DNA of 9,368 nt from Christensenella sp. UBA7597. Its GTDB lineage: Bacteria; Bacillota; Clostridia; Christensenellales; Borkfalkiaceae. Shown piece by piece: positions 1 through 6,995 of the stretch (the first letter of the stretch is position 1; the number at the start of each line of letters is the position of its first letter). A program made the translations under genes and the position numbers. A model generated the notes under the pieces. It saw nothing but the letters and a program-made list of their open reading frames with translations. It searched no databases and was not told the origin of the DNA. The stretch is from contig DLQW01000057.1 of the NCBI GenBank assembly GCA_002474405.1, forward strand, positions 1 through 9,368, in the 5' to 3' direction.

Positions 1-567
1 GAAATCGAAGGCGATATGGGCGATTCGCACGTCGGCTTGCAGGCAAGACTGATGTCGCAGGCGCTTCGTAAGCTCACGGCAATCGTCAACAAATCGCATA
101 CATGCGTGATTTTCATCAACCAGCTCCGCGAAAAGGTGGGCGTAATGTTCGGCAACCCCGAAGTTACCCCCGGCGGCAAAGCGCTCAAATTCTACGCCAG
201 CATCCGTATCGACGTAAGAAAAATGGATACGCTGAAAGACGCGGAAGGCGCGATGGGCAACCGTACAAAGGCGAAAATCGTGAAAAACAAACTTGCGCCT
301 CCTTTCAAACAGGCGGAATTCGATATCGTATTCGGCGAAGGCATTTCGCAGGAAGGCTGTATCATGGATATGGGGATTCAGTTCGATATCATCGGCAAGA
401 GCGGCGCCTGGTTCTCGTACAACGGCGAAAAAGTGGCGAACGGCAGAGAAAAAATGCGCCAGTTCCTGAAAGATAATCCCGAAATTTCCAACGAAATTCA
501 GCAGAAAATCCGCGCGGCGGCGAAAGGCGCTACCGACGTTGTAGAAGGCGGAGCCGACGAGGAATGA
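1..567 (+). CDS. recA: RecA recombinase, C-terminal part (5' end outside window)
   Basis: Partial gene: the reading frame is open from base 1 and 188 codons precede the TGA stop, so roughly the first 150 residues, including Walker A, are missing. RecA forms ATP-dependent filaments on single-stranded DNA, catalyses strand exchange and triggers LexA cleavage in the SOS response. The visible part starts at loop L1 ([14 protein letters not shown]), continues with the [15 protein letters not shown] loop L2 region and the [12 protein letters not shown] segment, then the C-terminal domain, and ends in a short acidic tail (GGADEE), all typical of RecA. The stop overlaps the nadE start by four bases (ATGA), so the two are probably co-transcribed and translationally coupled. 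The methionine at base 16 is internal, not a start. The identification is very secure. Confidence 0.97.
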   Translation, partial: EIEGDMGDSHVGLQARLMSQALRKLTAIVNKSHTCVIFINQLREKVGVMFGNPEVTPGGKALKFYASIRIDVRKMDTLKDAEGAMGNRTKAKIVKNKLAPPFKQAEFDIVFGEGISQEGCIMDMGIQFDIIGKSGAWFSYNGEKVANGREKMRQFLKDNPEISNEIQQKIRAAAKGATDVVEGGADEE

Positions 568-2486
568 AATACGGTTTTGTGCGCGCGGCGGCAGCTTCGC
601 CGAAGCTGAAAGTAGCGGACGTAAAATTCAATACGCAGGAAATTTTAAAAGAAATCGCCCGTCTTGCGGCGGAAGAAACGGAAATCGCGGTATTTCCGGA
701 ACTTTCGCTTTGCGGCTACACGTGCGGCGATTTGTTTTTCGACGGCTCGCTGTTAAAAGCAACGCGCGCGGCGGCGTTTTATCTTGCAGAAGAATCTTTT
801 AAAATTGCGCCTCGGTTATTGTTTTTTATCGGTTTGCCGGTAGAAAAGGGCGGCAAACTCTATAACTGCGCGGCGGCAATCTGCGGCGGAAAAATCCTCG
901 CGCTGATTCCGAAGTCCTCGCTTCCGAACTACGGAGAATTTTACGAAAAACGTTATTTTACCGAGGCGGAAGATTTTGTCGATACGGGTTTCGTTTTCTG
1001 CGGCGGCGAAAACGCTTATGCGGTTCCGTTCGGCAGAAACGTCCTTATCGAAGATTCCGCCACGGGCACCTGCGTGGCGTGCGAGATTTGCGAAGATCTC
1101 TGGGTTTCCGCGCCTCCTTCGCAAAATCATGCCGCCGCCGGCGCCGTAATCATCGTGAATTTATCCGCTTCCGACGAAACGGTGGGCAAGGCGGAGTATC
1201 GCCGCACGCTTGTGAAATCCGTTTCCGGTCGCAGCCTCTGCGCGTATGTGTACGCGGATGCCGGGCAGGGAGAATCGGTTACCGACTGCGTGTTTGCGGG
1301 GCATTGTCTTATCGCCGAAAACGGCGGAATTTTAAACGAAAGCGCTTTGTTTTCGGAAAGCGGCGCAAGCGCCGAAATCGACGCGGAATTTTTAAAAAAC
1401 GAACGCCGCAGAATGACTACGTTCAAGACGTCTGCGGATAATTATACGCGCGTTTTTGCCGATTTCGTCGGCGGAAGCGATCTGAAAACGCGGGCAATCG
1501 AACGGCTGCCGTTCGTTCCCGAAGGCGCGGGCGCGGAAGAGAGAAAAGAATTGATTTTATCGCTGCAGTCCCGTGCGCTGGCGCGGCGGTTGCAACATGT
1601 CGGGGCAAAATGCGCCGTCATCGGCGTTTCGGGCGGACTCGATTCGTCGCTTGCGCTGCTTGTCGCTGCCCGCGCGGCGGATATCTGCGGCATGCCGCGT
1701 TCGGCAATCGTGGCGGTTTCCATGCCCGGTTTCGGCACCAGCGGAAAAACATACGATAATTCTCTCGCGCTTTCAAAAAGCGTGGGGGCAAGCGTGCGTA
1801 CGATTTCCGTAAACGCGCTCGTTTCCCAGCATTTCAGGGATATCTCGCACGATCCCGCCGTCAAAAACGTTACGTACGAAAACGCACAGGCGCGCGCGCG
1901 TACGTATATTTTAATGAACCTCGCCAACGAGCTGGGCGGCATCGTGGTGGGCACGGGCGATTTAAGCGAGCTTGCCCTCGGCTGGTGCACGTATAACGGC
2001 GATCATATGTCGATGTACGGCGTCAATTCCGGCGTGCCGAAAACGCTTGTAAAGCATCTTGCAAAGTACGAGGCGGAGCGGCTCGGCGGCGATGCGCAAA
2101 AAGCAATCGAAAGCGTGCTTGCCACCGAAATTTCCCCCGAACTTCTTCCGCCGGACGATAAAGGCAACATCGCGCAGAAAACGGAGGATATCGTAGGTCC
2201 GTACGAACTGCACGATTTCTTCCTGTATCATGCGCTGCGGCGCGGCGATTCGCCAAAAAAAACGTTCTATCTCGCTCGGTATGCCTTCGGCAGAAAGTAC
2301 GATAAAAAAACGCTGAAAAAATGGCTGAAAAATTTCTATAAACGCTTTTTCGCGCAACAATTCAAGCGTTCGTGTATGCCGGACGGCGTGAAAATCGGTT
2401 CGGTAACGTTGTCGCCGCGCGCCGATTTCCGTATGCCTTCCGATGCCTGCGCGTCGTTGTGGCTGGAAGAAGCGGAAGAAATATAA
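564..2486 (+). CDS. nadE: Glutamine-dependent NAD+ synthetase
   Basis: This enzyme catalyses the last step of NAD biosynthesis: ATP-dependent amidation of nicotinic acid adenine dinucleotide, with ammonia drawn from glutamine. It has 640 residues, close to the usual length of the two-domain cytosolic form. The N-terminal half is a nitrilase-type amidase whose Glu-Lys-Cys triad is visible: E46 in [12 protein letters not shown]117 in [12 protein letters not shown], and C176 in CEICEDLW. The C-terminal half is the synthetase, with the PP-loop SGGLDSS at residues 356-362 and the later [20 protein letters not shown] segment. All key residues are intact. The ATG overlaps the recA stop (ATGA); a GGCGGAG about 10 bases upstream can serve as Shine-Dalgarno, and coupling to recA translation is likely. 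A hairpin follows the stop immediately. Finding nadE between recA and rny is unusual; the function itself is not in doubt. Confidence 0.96.
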   Translation: MKYGFVRAAAASPKLKVADVKFNTQEILKEIARLAAEETEIAVFPELSLCGYTCGDLFFDGSLLKATRAAAFYLAEESFKIAPRLLFFIGLPVEKGGKLYNCAAAICGGKILALIPKSSLPNYGEFYEKRYFTEAEDFVDTGFVFCGGENAYAVPFGRNVLIEDSATGTCVACEICEDLWVSAPPSQNHAAAGAVIIVNLSASDETVGKAEYRRTLVKSVSGRSLCAYVYADAGQGESVTDCVFAGHCLIAENGGILNESALFSESGASAEIDAEFLKNERRRMTTFKTSADNYTRVFADFVGGSDLKTRAIERLPFVPEGAGAEERKELILSLQSRALARRLQHVGAKCAVIGVSGGLDSSLALLVAARAADICGMPRSAIVAVSMPGFGTSGKTYDNSLALSKSVGASVRTISVNALVSQHFRDISHDPAVKNVTYENAQARARTYILMNLANELGGIVVGTGDLSELALGWCTYNGDHMSMYGVNSGVPKTLVKHLAKYEAERLGGDAQKAIESVLATEISPELLPPDDKGNIAQKTEDIVGPYELHDFFLYHALRRGDSPKKTFYLARYAFGRKYDKKTLKKWLKNFYKRFFAQQFKRSCMPDGVKIGSVTLSPRADFRMPSDACASLWLEEAEEI

Positions 2487-2489
2487 CGC

Positions 2490-2520
2490 AATTCCGGCGA
2501 AGAAACTCGCCGGAATTCTT
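2490..2520 (+). terminator. Terminator-like hairpin after nadE
   Basis: A perfect 11-bp stem, AATTCCGGCGA at 2490-2500 and TCGCCGGAATT at 2507-2517 with a six-base loop, begins four bases after the nadE stop. The downstream T-run is poor (CTTCC), so termination may be incomplete, or the structure may mainly protect the mRNA 3' end. The stretch from 2521 to about 2622 is A-rich and shows no gene I can support. Confidence 0.6.
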
Positions 2521-2622
2521 CCGTATGCGCAAAAACGATTCGCCGCGTACGAAAAAAACGCGCGAAATTTCGTAAAAAAGCCAAAAAAGCGCAAAACCAA
2601 ACGAAAAATCGATGTCAAAACA

Positions 2623-2651
2623 TTGACTTTTTCGATTATTTATAGTAAAAT
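2623..2651 (+). promoter_or_regulatory. Sigma-A-type promoter of rny
   Basis: TTGACT at 2623-2628 and TAAAAT at 2646-2651 are separated by exactly 17 bases, one mismatch each from consensus. Transcription would start near 2658, giving an mRNA leader of about 93 bases before rny. The -35 box sits in a small dyad (GTCAA at 2614-2618, TTGAC at 2623-2627), which might be an operator or might be chance. Confidence 0.75.
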
Positions 2652-2662
2652 AGAACATAGGG

Positions 2663-2708
2663 GTTGCCGCGCGCGCATGTAAAAGCGTAAAATGCGCAAA
2701 ACGGCAAT
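2663..2708 (+). promoter_or_regulatory. Structured 5' leader of rny mRNA
   Basis: Within the predicted leader, TTGCCG (2664-2669) pairs with CGGCAA (2702-2707), extended by a G-U pair, and GCGCAT (2673-2678) pairs with ATGCGC (2692-2697), with a 3x4 internal loop between the stems. The result is a two-tier stem-loop ending about 33 bases before the ribosome binding site. There is no T-run, so it is not a terminator. A role in mRNA stability or autoregulation is only an inference. Confidence 0.45.
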
Positions 2709-2751
2709 ATCCGCACAAAATCATATTTTTCACTAACACAGGAGGCATGAA

Positions 2752-4374
2752 ATGAATTTATTATCTTTCGGCGTCCTGTTTCTCACCGTAAAAGTCGGAG
2801 TATTTATCGGTAGTTTGGTCGCCGCGGTGGCAATCACCGCGCTTTTGGCGGCAGTAGGTTTTATCATCTATAAGAAAAAGAATACCGAAAGAGAAATCGG
2901 CGAGGCGAACACGGAAGCTGGGCGCATCGTCGGGGACGCAAAAGCGGAGGCGGGAAAAATCACGGCACAGGCGCGCGAAGAAAGCAAGCGCGTTCTGAAA
3001 GAAGCGATTTTAGAGGCTAAGGAACAGGATCTTAAATTACGCAACGATTTCGATCGTGAAACCAAAGAAAAAAGGGCGGAATTGCAGCGCGCGGAGCAGC
3101 GTTTAACGCAAAAAGAGGACTCTCTCGATAAAAAAATCGAGGCGCTGGACGAACAGAAAGCGAAAATCGAAGCCCACGAAGAACAGCTGGGCGCTTTGCA
3201 GCAGAAGCTGGATTCGCAGCACGAACTCATGGTGCAGGAACTCGAACGCGTGGCGCAGCTCACCCGCGACGAGGCGAAAAGGGCTCTTACGGAAGAAATT
3301 CTCGATGACACCCGCCGCGAAACCGCCAAAACGGTTCGCGAAATGGAACAGCAAGCCAAAGACGAAGCGGAGATCAACGCGAAGAAGATTATATCGCTTG
3401 CCATTCAGAAATGCGCGGCGGATCAGGCTTCCGAACTCACCGTATCGGTGGTGCCGCTTCCCAGCGACGATATGAAAGCCCGCATCATCGGCAGAGAGGG
3501 GCGCAACATCCGCGCTCTCGAAAACGCCACGGGCATCGAACTTATCATCGACGATACGCCGGAAGTGGTTATTTTGTCCGGGTTCGATCCAGTTCGCCGG
3601 GAAATCGCGCGGGTATCGCTGGAACGGCTCATTTCCGACGGGCGTATTCACCCGGCACGCATCGAAGAAACGGTAGAAAAGGTTACGCGCGATATCGACG
3701 TACAAATCCGCGAAGCGGGCGAAGCCGCCGTGTACGAAGTGGGCATTTTCGGGCTGCATCCCGAACTCGTGAAACTCATCGGCAGATTGAAATTCCGCAC
3801 CAGTTACGGTCAGAACGTGTACAAACACTCCATCGAAGTCGCCACGCTGGCAGGGCTGATGGCGGCGGAACTGGGGCTGGACGTCAATTTCGCCAAACGC
3901 GCGGGGCTTTTACACGACATCGGCAAAGCGGTGGATCAGGAACAGGAAGGCACGCATGTCCAGATCGGCGCCGAGCTTGCGAAGAAATATAAAGAAAACG
4001 CAAATATCGTAAACGCCATCATGGCGCACCACGGCGACGTGGAACCCAAAACCATCGAAGCCGTGCTGATTCAGGCGGCAGATGCGATTTCCGGCGCAAG
4101 ACCGGGCGCCAGAAGAGAAACGGGCACGAACTATGTCAAGCGGCTCGAACGGCTGGAAGCCATCGCTTCTTCGTTCCCCGGCGTGGAAAAGAGCTACGCC
4201 ATTCAGGCGGGGCGCGAAGTCCGCGTTATCGTCAAGCCCGATCAGGTCGACGACGCGCAGGCGCTGTTCCTTTCGAAGGACATCGCTAAGAAAATCGAAT
4301 CCGAACTCGAATATCCGGGGCAGATTAAAGTCAACGTCATCCGCGAATTCCGCAGCGTAGAATACGCGAAGTAA
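2752..4374 (+). CDS. rny: Ribonuclease Y
   Basis: RNase Y is the membrane-anchored endoribonuclease that initiates bulk mRNA decay in many Firmicutes. At 540 residues it is slightly longer than the usual ~520. Order of domains: one N-terminal transmembrane helix at about residues 15-40; a long charged coiled coil at about 45-215, rich in Glu, Lys, Arg and Gln; a KH RNA-binding domain with the GREG loop at 247-250 ([13 protein letters not shown]); and an HD metal-dependent hydrolase domain with H359 (VYKHSIEVA), the H388-D389 pair ([11 protein letters not shown]) and HHGD at 426-429. The start follows a textbook AGGAGG (GGAGG at 2741-2745) by six bases; an earlier ATG at 2747 is too close and reads ATG-AAA-TGA. 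The gene has its own promoter and terminator, so it appears to be monocistronic. The identification is secure. Confidence 0.97.
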   Translation: MNLLSFGVLFLTVKVGVFIGSLVAAVAITALLAAVGFIIYKKKNTEREIGEANTEAGRIVGDAKAEAGKITAQAREESKRVLKEAILEAKEQDLKLRNDFDRETKEKRAELQRAEQRLTQKEDSLDKKIEALDEQKAKIEAHEEQLGALQQKLDSQHELMVQELERVAQLTRDEAKRALTEEILDDTRRETAKTVREMEQQAKDEAEINAKKIISLAIQKCAADQASELTVSVVPLPSDDMKARIIGREGRNIRALENATGIELIIDDTPEVVILSGFDPVRREIARVSLERLISDGRIHPARIEETVEKVTRDIDVQIREAGEAAVYEVGIFGLHPELVKLIGRLKFRTSYGQNVYKHSIEVATLAGLMAAELGLDVNFAKRAGLLHDIGKAVDQEQEGTHVQIGAELAKKYKENANIVNAIMAHHGDVEPKTIEAVLIQAADAISGARPGARRETGTNYVKRLERLEAIASSFPGVEKSYAIQAGREVRVIVKPDQVDDAQALFLSKDIAKKIESELEYPGQIKVNVIREFRSVEYAK

Positions 4375-4396
4375 ACGGTAAAAGAAAAAAATCATA

Positions 4397-4438
4397 CTCT
4401 TCCGTCCGGCAAAATCCGGGCGGGGGAGCGTTTTCTTT
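4397..4438 (+). terminator. Intrinsic terminator of rny
   Basis: A 13-bp stem containing three to four G-U pairs joins CTCTTCCGTCCGG (4397-4409) and CCGGGCGGGGGAG (4416-4428) around a CAAAAT loop, followed by TTTTCTTT at 4431-4438. An A-rich tract before the stem (4380-4391) can extend the pairing, so it could also act on antisense transcription. Confidence 0.8.
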
Positions 4439-4488
4439 AAAAAACAGAAAAATTTTTGCGGTTTTATGAAAAAAGGCGTTTTTTCGGC

Positions 4489-4517
4489 TTGACAAATTTT
4501 TCTTTTTGCATTATAAT
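4489..4517 (+). promoter_or_regulatory. Consensus promoter of the tRNA-Thr gene
   Basis: TTGACA at 4489-4494 and TATAAT at 4512-4517 match sigma-A consensus perfectly with a 17-base spacer, as expected for a stable-RNA gene. The bases just upstream (4441-4486) are A/T-tract rich and could act as an UP element; they also form a GAAAAAA/TTTTTTC hairpin at 4468-4485. The start point would be near 4524, giving an unusually long leader of about 70 bases before the mature tRNA. Confidence 0.88.
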
Positions 4518-4529
4518 AAGCAAGTAATT

Positions 4530-4580
4530 CTTCGCACGGAGAAAAAAGCGCGGCGCGCGCCGCACAAAAATCGGGCGAAG
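4530..4580 (+). other. Folded 5' leader of pre-tRNA-Thr
   Basis: CTTCGC (4530-4535) can pair with GCGAAG (4575-4580), enclosing a perfect GC-only palindrome at 4550-4563 (GCGGC-GCGC-GCCGC) able to form a very stable hairpin. The leader also carries AAAAATCGGGC at 4566-4576, complementary to the tRNA's 3' trailer. The structure is seen in the sequence; any function in processing or read-through is inferred. Confidence 0.4.
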
Positions 4581-4593
4581 CTCATAAGGCGGT

Positions 4594-4669
<76 letters not shown>

Positions 4670-4672
4670 TTT

Positions 4673-4714
4673 GTCCGATTTTTAAGTTTTACACTTTGAA
4701 AATCGGACTTTTTT
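4673..4714 (+). terminator. Intrinsic terminator of tRNA-Thr
   Basis: GTCCGATTTT (4673-4682) and AAAATCGGAC (4699-4708) form a perfect 10-bp stem; AAGT/ACTT can pair inside the loop, and six T residues follow directly (4709-4714). The left arm is also complementary to the tRNA leader, so the terminator has a possible competitor. Confidence 0.88.
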
Positions 4715-4745
4715 ATATAGAAAAACTAAAAAGGAAAAAATAAAA

Positions 4746-5081
4746 ATGGCAACGTCCGAGCAGTTTAAAAATTATATTCTCGAATGTCTTTCGGCGGCGT
4801 ATAGTGGCGAGATTTCAGGTTTTACCTGTCGCAAAATGATGGGCGAATATTTATTATATAAAAACGGCGTTTTGTTCGGCGGCATTTACGATAATCGCCT
4901 GCTCGTAAAGCAAGTCGCCGCAAACGAAAAATACGGTATGAAAGAAGAAATCCCTTACGAGGGCGCGAAACCTATGTATATGCCCGAAGATGCCGAAAAC
5001 GCCGCAACGCTCAAAAATATCGTAGATGATACGTATGCCGCTCTCGCCGCGCGGCAAAAACAAACAAAGCCGAAAAAATAA
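4746..5081 (+). CDS. TfoX N-terminal-domain family protein
   Basis: A 111-residue soluble protein. The segment at residues 26-55 (FTCRKMMGEYLLYKNGVLFGGIYDNRLLVK) has the pattern of the TfoX/Sxy N-terminal domain: Arg-Lys-Met, Gly-Glu-Tyr, a Phe-Gly pair, then Asp-x-Arg-Leu and Lys. The C-terminal domain found in proteobacterial Sxy competence regulators is absent; such single-domain versions are widespread in Firmicutes and their role is unknown, so a competence function should not be assumed. It ends in a Lys/Gln-rich tail. The start is the ATG preceded by AAGGA at 4731-4735, about 10 bases away. No clear promoter lies between the tRNA terminator and the gene, so expression may come from read-through of the strong tRNA promoter. 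Confident as a gene and as to family, not as to function. Confidence 0.82.
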   Translation: MATSEQFKNYILECLSAAYSGEISGFTCRKMMGEYLLYKNGVLFGGIYDNRLLVKQVAANEKYGMKEEIPYEGAKPMYMPEDAENAATLKNIVDDTYAALAARQKQTKPKK

Positions 5082-5140
5082 AAAACTTTTAAAAATCGAC
5101 AGTTTTTCAAAACCTTGTTGTTCCGTTTCCCGAAAAACAA

Positions 5141-5149
5141 TGATATAAT
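5141..5149 (+). promoter_or_regulatory. Extended -10 promoter of the 5197-6883 operon
   Basis: TGATATAAT at 5141-5149 is a perfect extended -10 (TGnTATAAT). No good -35 exists at 17 bases (TTCCGT), which is acceptable for extended -10 promoters. An imperfect inverted repeat, CGAAAAACA (5131-5139) against TTTTTGTCG (5151-5159), is nearly centred on the -10 box and would suit a repressor operator, possibly for the TetR-type protein of the same operon. Confidence 0.6.
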
Positions 5150-5196
5150 ATTTTTGTCGAAAGCCGAAAGGCAAAAAAGATAAAGGAGAATATATC

Positions 5197-5565
5197 ATGA
5201 AAAATTCGGAAAAAGTTTATGCGGAACAAATCGCGGCGGAATACTCGCCCAAAACAACAAGCAAAGCGGTGGCGCTCAGAAAGCTGGATAACAAGGTAAA
5301 AAAGGCTCCGAAGATTGCCGCGATTACGTTCGGTACGGTCGCGACGCTGATTTTAGGCACGGGGATGTGCCTTGCCATGAAAGTCATCGGCGCGGGCACA
5401 GCCGCCGCTATGGCAGCAGGCATTGCGATCGGCGTGGCGGGTATGGCGCTCATGGCGGTGAATTACCCGCTGTACAAAAAGTTTTTAAACGCCAGAAAGA
5501 AGAAGTACGCCTTCGAAATCGTTGAACTTGCCAGACAGATCACCGACGAAGCGGCAGAGGAGTAA
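5197..5565 (+). CDS. Small two-TM membrane protein of unknown function
   Basis: A 122-residue protein. A charged N-terminal segment (residues 1-39) precedes two hydrophobic, Ala/Gly-rich helices at about 41-65 and 68-92, with a basic stretch (KKFLNARKKK, 94-103) and an acidic C-terminus. Both tails are therefore likely cytoplasmic. I recall similar small proteins in Clostridia that carry doubtful automatic names such as dihydropteridine reductase; nothing here supports an enzyme, with no nucleotide-binding motif visible. The ATG follows AAAGGAG (5182-5188) with an eight-base gap, an excellent ribosome binding site. It is the first gene of a three-gene operon; the regulator begins eight bases after its stop. 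The gene is real; its function is unknown. Confidence 0.8.
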   Translation: MKNSEKVYAEQIAAEYSPKTTSKAVALRKLDNKVKKAPKIAAITFGTVATLILGTGMCLAMKVIGAGTAAAMAAGIAIGVAGMALMAVNYPLYKKFLNARKKKYAFEIVELARQITDEAAEE

Positions 5566-5573
5566 CGTTAAAC

Positions 5574-6203
5574 GTGGAAGCTGCAAAAAATAAAAGCGAA
5601 AGCAAATATTTCAATACGGCGCTTCGCATGGACGAAGCGCTGTTGCGGCTGCTCGAAAAGAAAGATTTCGAATTTATCACCGTCAAAGAACTTTGCGCAG
5701 CGGCGAAAGTCAATCGTTCCACGTTTTATCTGCATTACGAAAACACGTACGAACTTCTTGCGGAAAGTATCGAAACGCTCAACAGTCGGTTTATCGGTTC
5801 GTTTTCCGGCGGGGGCAAACAGAGCTTCGCCGAAAAAATCGCCACGTTGCCGGAAGAAAAGCTGTATCTTGTAACCGACGAATATCTGTTGCCGTATCTT
5901 GCGTTCGTAAAACAGAATAAAACGGCGTTTAAAGCAATCCGCAAACGCCCCGATTTATTTGATGCGGAAAAATCCTATCGCAATCTGTTCGATACGGTGT
6001 TTTCGCCGATTCTTTCGCGTTTCGAAGTTCCCGCAGACGAACACGTTTATCGTATGGAGTTTTACGCGAAGGGGCTTTCCGCCGTCGTGATGCGCTGGGT
6101 AGAATCCGACTGTGCGCAGCCGGCGGAAAAAATCGCGGAAATCATCAAGGCTTGCGCGTTCATGCCGCCGCGCGAACTTCGCAAAGGCAAAGAGCAACCA
6201 TGA
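5574..6203 (+). CDS. TetR-family transcriptional regulator (DhaS-like type)
   Basis: A 209-residue one-component regulator. The N-terminal DNA-binding domain occupies about residues 12-60: a first helix (FNTALRMDEALLRLLEKKDFEFIT), then the helix-turn-helix at 36-55 (TVKELCAAAKVNRSTFYLHY), whose NRSTFYLHY recognition helix is diagnostic of TetR-type proteins. The C-terminal helical region (about 90-200) is the ligand-binding and dimerisation part and resembles the DhaS-like branch; the ligand cannot be read from sequence. The start is GTG at 5574, with AGAGGAG at 5556-5562 about 11 bases upstream, inside the end of the previous gene. The stop overlaps the next gene's ATG (ATGA), so the downstream membrane protein is probably translated by coupling and may be what it controls. 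Autoregulation of the operon promoter is likely but inferred. Confidence 0.9.
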   Translation: MEAAKNKSESKYFNTALRMDEALLRLLEKKDFEFITVKELCAAAKVNRSTFYLHYENTYELLAESIETLNSRFIGSFSGGGKQSFAEKIATLPEEKLYLVTDEYLLPYLAFVKQNKTAFKAIRKRPDLFDAEKSYRNLFDTVFSPILSRFEVPADEHVYRMEFYAKGLSAVVMRWVESDCAQPAEKIAEIIKACAFMPPRELRKGKEQP

Positions 6204-6883
6204 AATTTTTCGGAACAATTCTCGAAAAATATCGTTCGCATCCGTTTTTCGGTAAATTCGGCGGCGCGGTATGGTCGGCAACGGTAACGGCGGCGTTCGC
6301 CGTTTATAACGTATTTCTCGGCGTAAGCACGGGCGGCGCGTGGTTTTACGGTATCGGCGTTTATTATTTTCTGCTCACGTGCGCACGCGCGGCGATTTTG
6401 ATTTCGGAAGCGAAAAATCTCAGGGAACCGTGCGAAAATAAAAAAATAAAACAAGAAAAACGCACCTTCCGCCGCGTCGCCGTTTTCACGTTTTTAATCG
6501 ATTTATGCGTCGGCGTTCCCATCGCGCTGATGGTGCTCGGCAAAAAACGCGTCAACGCGGGAACGATTGCGGCAATCGCCATGGCGGCATACACAACGTA
6601 TAAAATTACGGCGGCAATCGTCCGGTTCGTAAAATCGAAGAAGCGCGAAGAACGCCCGTGTATCAGACAGCTTCGGCAGATCGGCGTAAGCGACGCGCTC
6701 GTTTCCGTGTTGTCGCTGCAGAATACGTTAATCTCCGTGTTTTCTCAAGGCGACGAGGCGCGGCAGATGTTCGCGCTTTCCGTCGTTTCAAGCGCCGCGA
6801 TTTTCGTGCTTTTAATCGTTTTTTCCGTCTTGTTTTATTCCCGCGGGCGTACGTCTGCCGAAAATAAAGAAAAACGGCTATAA
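6200..6883 (+). CDS. Polytopic membrane protein of unknown function
   Basis: A 227-residue protein with about six hydrophobic segments, at roughly residues 20-42, 47-69, 91-113, 117-141, 162-182 and 190-212. Between segments 2 and 3 is a very basic loop (NKKIKQEKRTFRR, about 80-92), and another basic loop (KSKKREERP) follows segment 4, so both loops are probably cytoplasmic. I do not recognise the family and see no transporter signature or catalytic motif. I chose ATG at 6200 because it overlaps the TetR stop (ATGA). The frame is open upstream to a TTG at 6152, but that would add 16 non-hydrophobic residues deep inside the regulator gene. The ribosome binding site is weak (AAAGAG at 6189-6194), consistent with coupling. 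Being paired with a TetR regulator, it may be an envelope or efflux component, which is only a guess. Confidence 0.78.
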   Translation: MKFFGTILEKYRSHPFFGKFGGAVWSATVTAAFAVYNVFLGVSTGGAWFYGIGVYYFLLTCARAAILISEAKNLREPCENKKIKQEKRTFRRVAVFTFLIDLCVGVPIALMVLGKKRVNAGTIAAIAMAAYTTYKITAAIVRFVKSKKREERPCIRQLRQIGVSDALVSVLSLQNTLISVFSQGDEARQMFALSVVSSAAIFVLLIVFSVLFYSRGRTSAENKEKRL

Positions 6884-6930
6884 ACAGGAGGGATTTTTGT
6901 AAGAAAAAATCCTTTTTTTCCGTTTATAGC
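6877..6930 (+). repeat. Nested inverted repeat enclosing the operon terminator
   Basis: GCTATAAAC (6877-6885) and GTTTATAGC (6922-6930) are perfect inverted copies that enclose the intrinsic terminator at 6891-6919. The left arm covers the stop codon of the preceding gene and the right arm touches the -35 box of the next promoter. It could form a cruciform or extended RNA hairpin. Confidence 0.65.
6891..6919 (+). terminator. Intrinsic terminator of the TetR operon
   Basis: GGATTTTT (6891-6898) and AAAAATCC (6905-6912) form an 8-bp stem with a six-base loop, directly followed by seven T residues (6913-6919). It begins eight bases after the stop codon of the polytopic membrane protein gene. 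Confidence 0.85.
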
Positions 6931-6959
6931 TTGCCAATCGGGCGTTTTTGTGGTATGAT
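6931..6959 (+). promoter_or_regulatory. Promoter of the HprK-like/PqqD/S26/ABC operon
   Basis: TTGCCA at 6931-6936 and TATGAT at 6954-6959 lie 17 bases apart, with an additional TG at 6951-6952 (extended -10). The start point would be near 6966, about 30 bases before the first ATG. The -35 box directly abuts the upstream inverted repeat. Confidence 0.75.
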
Positions 6960-6982
6960 AGTATTACAGTCAGCAAAAAGCA

Positions 6983-6990
6983 AAGGGGAG
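6983..6990 (+). promoter_or_regulatory. Ribosome binding site that fixes the HprK-like start
   Basis: AAGGGGAG ends five bases before ATG 6996. The frame is open upstream to 6948, but that longer start would overlap the -10 box and could not be on the transcript, so 6996 is the start. Confidence 0.8.
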
Positions 6991-6995
6991 CGCGA

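Noticed and set aside
2443..2682. 79-codon Lys/Arg-rich open frame between nadE and rny
   Set aside because: It begins inside nadE, runs through a terminator-like hairpin and the rny promoter, and has no ribosome binding site; its basic character reflects A-rich intergenic DNA.
3103..3828. Long open frame (241 codons) on the minus strand opposite rny
   Set aside because: It is antisense to the conserved coiled-coil, KH and HD regions of RNase Y, is Phe/Arg-rich in the way reverse-frame shadows are, and has no promoter or ribosome binding site signal.
5081..5107. AAAAACT/AGTTTTT hairpin after the TfoX-domain gene
   Set aside because: The stem is only 7 bp, almost all A-T, with a 13-base loop; too weak to call a terminator.
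5197..5565. Dihydropteridine reductase annotation for the small two-TM protein
   Set aside because: No nucleotide-binding or reductase motif is visible; the protein is mostly two hydrophobic helices.
6886..6899. AGGAGGG Shine-Dalgarno-like sequence just after the stop at 6883
   Set aside because: The only nearby start-like codon (TTG 6897) is followed at once by a stop, and the bases belong to the terminator stem.
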